Positions 5,098 through 8,764 of a stretch of DNA of 8,764 nucleotides are shown piece after piece (positions within the stretch are counted from its first letter, which is position 1; the number at the start of each line of letters is the position of its first letter). Origin of the DNA: JAPYTU01 sp036166735. GTDB lineage: Bacteria > Bacteroidota > Bacteroidia > Cytophagales > MED-G16. The translations under genes were made by a program, and so were the position numbers. The notes below the pieces were generated by a model. That model had not been told where the DNA came from, ran no database searches, and saw only the letters and a list, made by a program, of their open reading frames with translations. The stretch spans positions 1 through 8,764 of the forward strand of contig JAYZHG010000073.1 of NCBI GenBank assembly GCA_036166735.1, given 5' to 3'.

Positions 5098-7064
5098 TGA
5101 AAAACAAATATTTACTTTTCCTTTTACACTTGTGTTGTATAGGCCTTGTATTTTCATGCATAACTTCAAAAACAGCACAAAAAAATTTCAATAATGCAGA
5201 ATATAATACTGCGGCATATAAATACCAAAAACTTCTTAAAGAAGGAGATAGTGAAATTAATTTTTTATTAGCTGAATCTTATAGAAAATCTAATAATTTG
5301 TGGAAAGCAGAAAAATATTATAAAGATGCTATTACAAATGGCTATAAAGATGAAATAGCATATTACTACCTTTTACAATCACTTAAAGCTAATAATAATT
5401 TTGAAGAAGCTGATTCTTTAATATCTTCATATTTATCCAAATCTAACAATGAAGAAATATCAAAACTCATCAGAACAGAGGCTAAAAATATAGCCAATCT
5501 TAAATTATATCCTGATACAAGCTACTATAAAGTAAAAAATTTGAATGCTATAAATACAAACTTTGCAGAATACTCTCCTTCATATTCTAATGGAAAGTTA
5601 TATTTTGTGTCAAATAGAAGTCTTGATAAAATATACAAAGGAACTGGAACACCATTCACCGATATTTATGAAGTTAAAACGAAAGGTGCTATTGTTAACA
5701 TAGAAACTCTCAAAAAACTTGAAGAAAACATAAATGAAAGTGAAATCAACGAAGGATCTATTACATTTTCTAGTGACGGACTGTACATGATCTTTGCAAA
5801 AGGAAATGATGGAAAAAGTTCTGGAAGAAATAATGTTGATTTATACTATTCTAGATTTCGAGGAAAAAAATGGACAAATCCAAGACTTTTAAATGTAAGT
5901 ACCTCCAGAAGTTGGGACTCAACACCTTTTTTAACTAAGGATGGAAAAACATTATACTTTGCATCAAACAAAGCAAAAGGATTTGGAGGAACCGATATTT
6001 ATAAAGCAAATGTCAATAGAAGAGGAAGGTGGATAAATATTCAAAATTTAGGACCAGAGATAAATACACCAGGAAACGAAATGTTTCCTTCTGTCTCTCA
6101 AGATGGACGATTGTTTTTTTCCTCAGACAGTCATGAAAGCTTTGGCGGATTAGATATTTTAGTTGCCACAAGAAAAGCAGGAAAAATTTCTGTGAGTAAT
6201 CCAGGTAAACCTTTAAACTCAAGAGGTGATGATTTTGGAATAAACTTATTTAATCCAACTAGAGGGTTTTTTACATCTAATAGAGATGGGGGTAAAGGTG
6301 ATGATGATATATACACATTTGTAAATAATGATCCCAATCTTAAAATTGTAAATTATACTTTAAAAGGAACCACTCTTACTCCAAAAGATCAATCTAACTT
6401 TTCAATATTAGGAAATAGTGTAGTAAAATTATTAAATAAAAACGAAGATATAATAGAAGAAACATTTACTGATAGTAATGGTCAATTTGAATTTACAGTA
6501 TTTACTGATGAAGAATATATATTAATAGGAGAAAAAGAAAATTATTTTAGTTCTCGCTCAGACTTTAGTACAATAGGAAAATCTTTAGATAAAGCACAAC
6601 TTAAAGAATTTATAACAAATGTAAATTTTGAAAAAAATCTTATTTTGGATCAAATTATTATAGATAAATCCATAGTTCTAGATAACATTTATTATGATTT
6701 AGATAAAGCAGACATAAGAGCTGATGCTGCCGTAGAATTAAATAAACTAGTAACAATAATGACCGATAATCCAACAATATCAATTGAGCTTAGTTCTCAT
6801 ACTGATGATAGAGCTAGTCCAGAATATAATCAAGATCTTTCACAGAGAAGAGCAGAATCTGCTGTGTTTTATATTATATCAAAAGGCATTGATCAAAATA
6901 GAATTGTGGCCAAAGGCTATGGAGAATCTCAGTTAAAAATACCAAATGCAAAAAACGAAGAAGAACATCAGATTAACAGAAGAACTGAATTTAAAGTAAC
7001 AAGTTATGAACTTATTGAAGAGGATGAAGATTCACAAACTGAAGAAAGGTTCTTTATTAATTAA
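5097..7064 (+). CDS. OmpA-family outer-membrane lipoprotein with TPR, PD40 beta-propeller and carboxypeptidase-regulatory-like domains (PorE-like architecture)
   Basis: A lipoprotein signal (residues 1-21, lipobox VFSC, Cys21) predicts lipidation and outer-membrane anchoring. Residues 28-115 look like TPR helices. About 155-410 carry PD40 propeller blades: YSPSYSNGKLYFVSNR (159-174), SITFSSDGLYMIF (221-233), FLTKDGKTLYFASN (278-291), then FGGTDIY (296-302), SVSQDGRLFFSSD (332-344), FGGLDI (349-354) and FFTSNRDGGKGDDDIY (391-406). A carboxypeptidase-regulatory-like fold (about 418-480) precedes an OmpA C-terminal domain (about 527-635). That domain has SHTDDR (567-572), LSQRRAE (581-587) and NRRTEF (627-632), with Asp570 and Arg585 as likely diaminopimelate-contacting residues. 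This domain order is that of PorE, a type IX secretion component, but Flavobacteriia have several such paralogues, so I do not assign porE. The start overlaps the previous stop (TAATG). A short acidic tail follows the OmpA domain. Confidence 0.9.
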   Translation: MKNKYLLFLLHLCCIGLVFSCITSKTAQKNFNNAEYNTAAYKYQKLLKEGDSEINFLLAESYRKSNNLWKAEKYYKDAITNGYKDEIAYYYLLQSLKANNNFEEADSLISSYLSKSNNEEISKLIRTEAKNIANLKLYPDTSYYKVKNLNAINTNFAEYSPSYSNGKLYFVSNRSLDKIYKGTGTPFTDIYEVKTKGAIVNIETLKKLEENINESEINEGSITFSSDGLYMIFAKGNDGKSSGRNNVDLYYSRFRGKKWTNPRLLNVSTSRSWDSTPFLTKDGKTLYFASNKAKGFGGTDIYKANVNRRGRWINIQNLGPEINTPGNEMFPSVSQDGRLFFSSDSHESFGGLDILVATRKAGKISVSNPGKPLNSRGDDFGINLFNPTRGFFTSNRDGGKGDDDIYTFVNNDPNLKIVNYTLKGTTLTPKDQSNFSILGNSVVKLLNKNEDIIEETFTDSNGQFEFTVFTDEEYILIGEKENYFSSRSDFSTIGKSLDKAQLKEFITNVNFEKNLILDQIIIDKSIVLDNIYYDLDKADIRADAAVELNKLVTIMTDNPTISIELSSHTDDRASPEYNQDLSQRRAESAVFYIISKGIDQNRIVAKGYGESQLKIPNAKNEEEHQINRRTEFKVTSYELIEEDEDSQTEERFFIN

Positions 7065-7082
7065 CATTTACTTTTTTATAAT

Positions 7083-8240
7083 ATGTCTAAAAGATATTTA
7101 AGAAGAGGAGTCTCATCAAAAAAAGAAGATATACATAATGCAATTAGAAATGTAGATAAAGGCTTGTTTCCTAATGCCTTTTGTAAAATAGTTCCAGATA
7201 TATTATCAAATGATTCTAATTATTGTAATATAATGCATGCTGATGGAGCAGGAACAAAATCTTCATTAGCTTACTTGTACTGGAAAGAGACAAATGATAT
7301 AAGTGTTTGGAGGGGTATTGCTCAGGACGCATTAATAATGAATGTAGATGATTTAATTTGTGTAGGAGCTATAGACAATATACTCATGTCATCTACAATT
7401 GGAAGAAATAAACATTTAATTCCCGGTGAAGTAATTTCAGAAATAATTAAAGGAACAAATGATGTTATCAACTTATTAAAAAAGAATAATATTAACATAA
7501 CTTCTACAGGAGGAGAAACTGCAGACGTAGGAGACATTGCTAAAACCATAATAGTAGATAGTACAATAGTTTCAAGAGAAAAAAGAGAAAATATTATTTC
7601 GAATAAGATACGAAACGGAGATGTTATTATTGGTTTAGCTTCTTTTGGACAAGCAACTTATGAAAATGAATATAATAGTGGAATAGGCAGTAATGGGCTT
7701 ACTTCTGCTCGACATGATATCCTCCACAACTCATATGCCAATAAATATCCTGAAAGTTTTAGTGATGAAATAAATAAAGATTTAATTTATTGTGGAAAAA
7801 ACCTATTAACAGATCCATCTAAAACTGCAGAAAATATTGGAAAATTATTATTATCACCAACAAGAACCTATGCTCCCGTTTTTCAAAAGATATTAAAAAA
7901 ATTTAGAAAAAAAATATCTGGAATTATACATTGTACAGGTGGAGGTCAAACTAAAATTTTACATTTCGTTAAAAACTGCAGGATAATAAAAGATAATATG
8001 CTAGAAATACCTGAAATATTTAATATTATTAAACAGCAAACTAATACTAGCTGGAAAGAAATGTATGAAGTTTTTAATATGGGTCATAGAATGGAAATAT
8101 ATTGTAATAGTTCTTTAGCAAATGAAATAATTAGTATATCAAAAAGCTTTAATATAGAGGCAAAAATTATAGGTAAAGTAGAAAAAAGTGACAAAAAAGA
8201 ATTAATTATTGAATCAAAAGAAATTAAAATTGAATACTAA
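7083..8240 (+). CDS. purM: Phosphoribosylformylglycinamidine cyclo-ligase (AIR synthase), Bacteroidetes long form
   Basis: PurM closes formylglycinamidine ribonucleotide to aminoimidazole ribonucleotide using ATP in cytosolic purine synthesis. Motifs corresponding to the PurM/ATP-grasp-unrelated fold are HADGAGTKS (52-60), MNVDDLICVGAIDNI (86-100), TGGETADV (142-149), GLASFGQATYENEYNSG (184-200) with SNGLTSAR (203-210), LSPTRTYAP (257-265), HCTGGGQTKI (283-292) and VFNMGHRMEI (330-339). These replace E. coli's DGVGTK, GGETAEM, SNGYSLVR and FNxGxGM forms. At 385 aa it is longer than the ~345-aa E. coli enzyme, but normal for this Bacteroidetes branch. The first ATG gives a start, MSKRYLRRGVSSKKEDIHNA, that fits the family. 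It lies 18 nt after the OmpA gene with no clear promoter between, so it is probably read from the upstream operon, though metabolically unrelated. Confidence 0.95.
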   Translation: MSKRYLRRGVSSKKEDIHNAIRNVDKGLFPNAFCKIVPDILSNDSNYCNIMHADGAGTKSSLAYLYWKETNDISVWRGIAQDALIMNVDDLICVGAIDNILMSSTIGRNKHLIPGEVISEIIKGTNDVINLLKKNNINITSTGGETADVGDIAKTIIVDSTIVSREKRENIISNKIRNGDVIIGLASFGQATYENEYNSGIGSNGLTSARHDILHNSYANKYPESFSDEINKDLIYCGKNLLTDPSKTAENIGKLLLSPTRTYAPVFQKILKKFRKKISGIIHCTGGGQTKILHFVKNCRIIKDNMLEIPEIFNIIKQQTNTSWKEMYEVFNMGHRMEIYCNSSLANEIISISKSFNIEAKIIGKVEKSDKKELIIESKEIKIEY

Positions 8241-8291
8241 AACGTATAACTGTTTAAACAAATACTAATTTCTGAATAGCTTTAATAGCAC

Positions 8292-8764
8292 ATGAAACAT
8301 ACGCAAGATAAAAATAAGCTGATTCAAGATTTAAAAGTTATTACTGGAGATAAATATATCCTTACCACTAAATTGAGCAAACAACCTTATTCTAAAGGAT
8401 GGCGATATGGTGCAGGAGAAGCTGTTGCGGTTGCTAAACCAGGAACATTGCTTGAAATTTGGAAAATTCTGCAGATTTGTGTAGATGCTGATATTATTAT
8501 TATTATGCAAGCCGCTAATACAGGCTTAACAGGTGGATCTACTCCTGATGGTAATGATTATGATCGAGCTATTGTAATCATAAATACTATGCGTATCAAT
8601 GATATACAGATTATAAATGAAGGTAAACAAATCGTAGGCTTATCAGGAAGTACATTATTTGGACTTGAAAATAAATTAGCTCCCTATGGAAGGGAACCTC
8701 ATTCGGTTATTGGTTCATCTTGTATAGGAGCTTCAATTGTTGGGGGTATATGTAATAACTCAGG
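8292..8764 (+). CDS. dld: Quinone-dependent D-lactate dehydrogenase, FAD-linked (5' part, cut by window end)
   Basis: An open frame starts at ATG 8292 and runs through the window edge: 157 full codons, about a quarter of the usual ~570-aa protein. Dld oxidises D-lactate to pyruvate at the inner face of the cytoplasmic membrane and reduces quinone. The sequence follows E. coli Dld closely through the FAD-binding (PCMH-type) region: GDKYILTT (19-26), YSKGWRYGAGEAVAVAKPGT (33-52), IMQAANTGLTGGSTPDGNDY (71-90), GLSGSTLFGLE (116-126) and GREPHSVIGSSCIGAS (133-148). No frameshift or internal stop is seen. By hand count G+C is about 35%, against roughly 25-30% in sampled purM lines, and three of four Arg codons are CGN whereas the neighbours mostly use AGA. 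Horizontal transfer, perhaps from a proteobacterium, is plausible. It is separated from purM by 51 nt, so it may have its own promoter. Confidence 0.93.
   Translation, partial: MKHTQDKNKLIQDLKVITGDKYILTTKLSKQPYSKGWRYGAGEAVAVAKPGTLLEIWKILQICVDADIIIIMQAANTGLTGGSTPDGNDYDRAIVIINTMRINDIQIINEGKQIVGLSGSTLFGLENKLAPYGREPHSVIGSSCIGASIVGGICNNS

Noticed and set aside
8251..8260. Perfect 10-bp palindrome TGTTTAAACA upstream of dld
   Set aside because: It has no loop and is short and A/T-rich in an A/T-rich gap. It could be an operator half-site pair, but there is no second copy to support it.
8492..8506. ATT trinucleotide run inside dld as a phase-variable repeat
   Set aside because: It encodes the Ile-rich strand before MQAANTG at the same length as in E. 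coli Dld. Trinucleotide changes would not shift the frame, and four units is too short.

Overview
The window looks like the chromosome of a low-G+C Bacteroidota, most likely a marine-type Flavobacteriales. By eye, G+C is a quarter to a third, codons are strongly A/T-ending and proteins are rich in Lys, Asn and Ile. Shine-Dalgarno sequences are absent, promoters resemble the Bacteroidetes TTG/TAnnTTTG type, and several proteins belong to families typical of Flavobacteriia: the NagB-PIG-L fusion, a short family usually mislabelled 'ABC transporter ATPase', a PorE-type OmpA lipoprotein and the long PurM form.

Layout. (1) 56-2323 (+): a glucosamine-6-phosphate deaminase fused to a C-terminal PIG-L/LmbE deacetylase-like domain. 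Its first ~90 residues are an extra segment resembling the N-terminus of a Bacteroidetes tyrosine recombinase. (2) 2324-2539: a short hairpin, a tRNA-Phe(GAA) on the minus strand with a convincing promoter, and a possible plus-strand promoter. (3) 2540-7064 (+): four genes spaced +3, +2 and -1 nt, surely one operon. They encode a membrane b-heme/dicluster Fe-S protein, a two-CCG-domain Fe-S protein, a short orphan-family protein, and an outer-membrane lipoprotein with TPR, PD40 propeller, carboxypeptidase-regulatory-like and OmpA domains. (4) 7083-8240 (+): purM, 18 nt downstream. (5) 8292-8764 (+): the 5' end of dld, running off the window.

How they work together. The two Fe-S proteins look like a split version of the fused membrane ETF:menaquinone oxidoreductase (EMO-type) or GlpC/HdrD-like electron-transfer module, probably feeding electrons into the quinone pool. 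Dld, if functional, is another quinone-linked dehydrogenase. NagB-PIG-L would convert amino-sugar phosphates to fructose-6-phosphate, and PurM serves purine synthesis. Why an electron-transfer pair is translationally coupled to an orphan protein and a peptidoglycan-binding lipoprotein is not known.

The points most worth a second look are the recombinase-like head in frame on NagB, the split EMO-like operon with its uncharacterised third gene, and the compositionally distinct dld.
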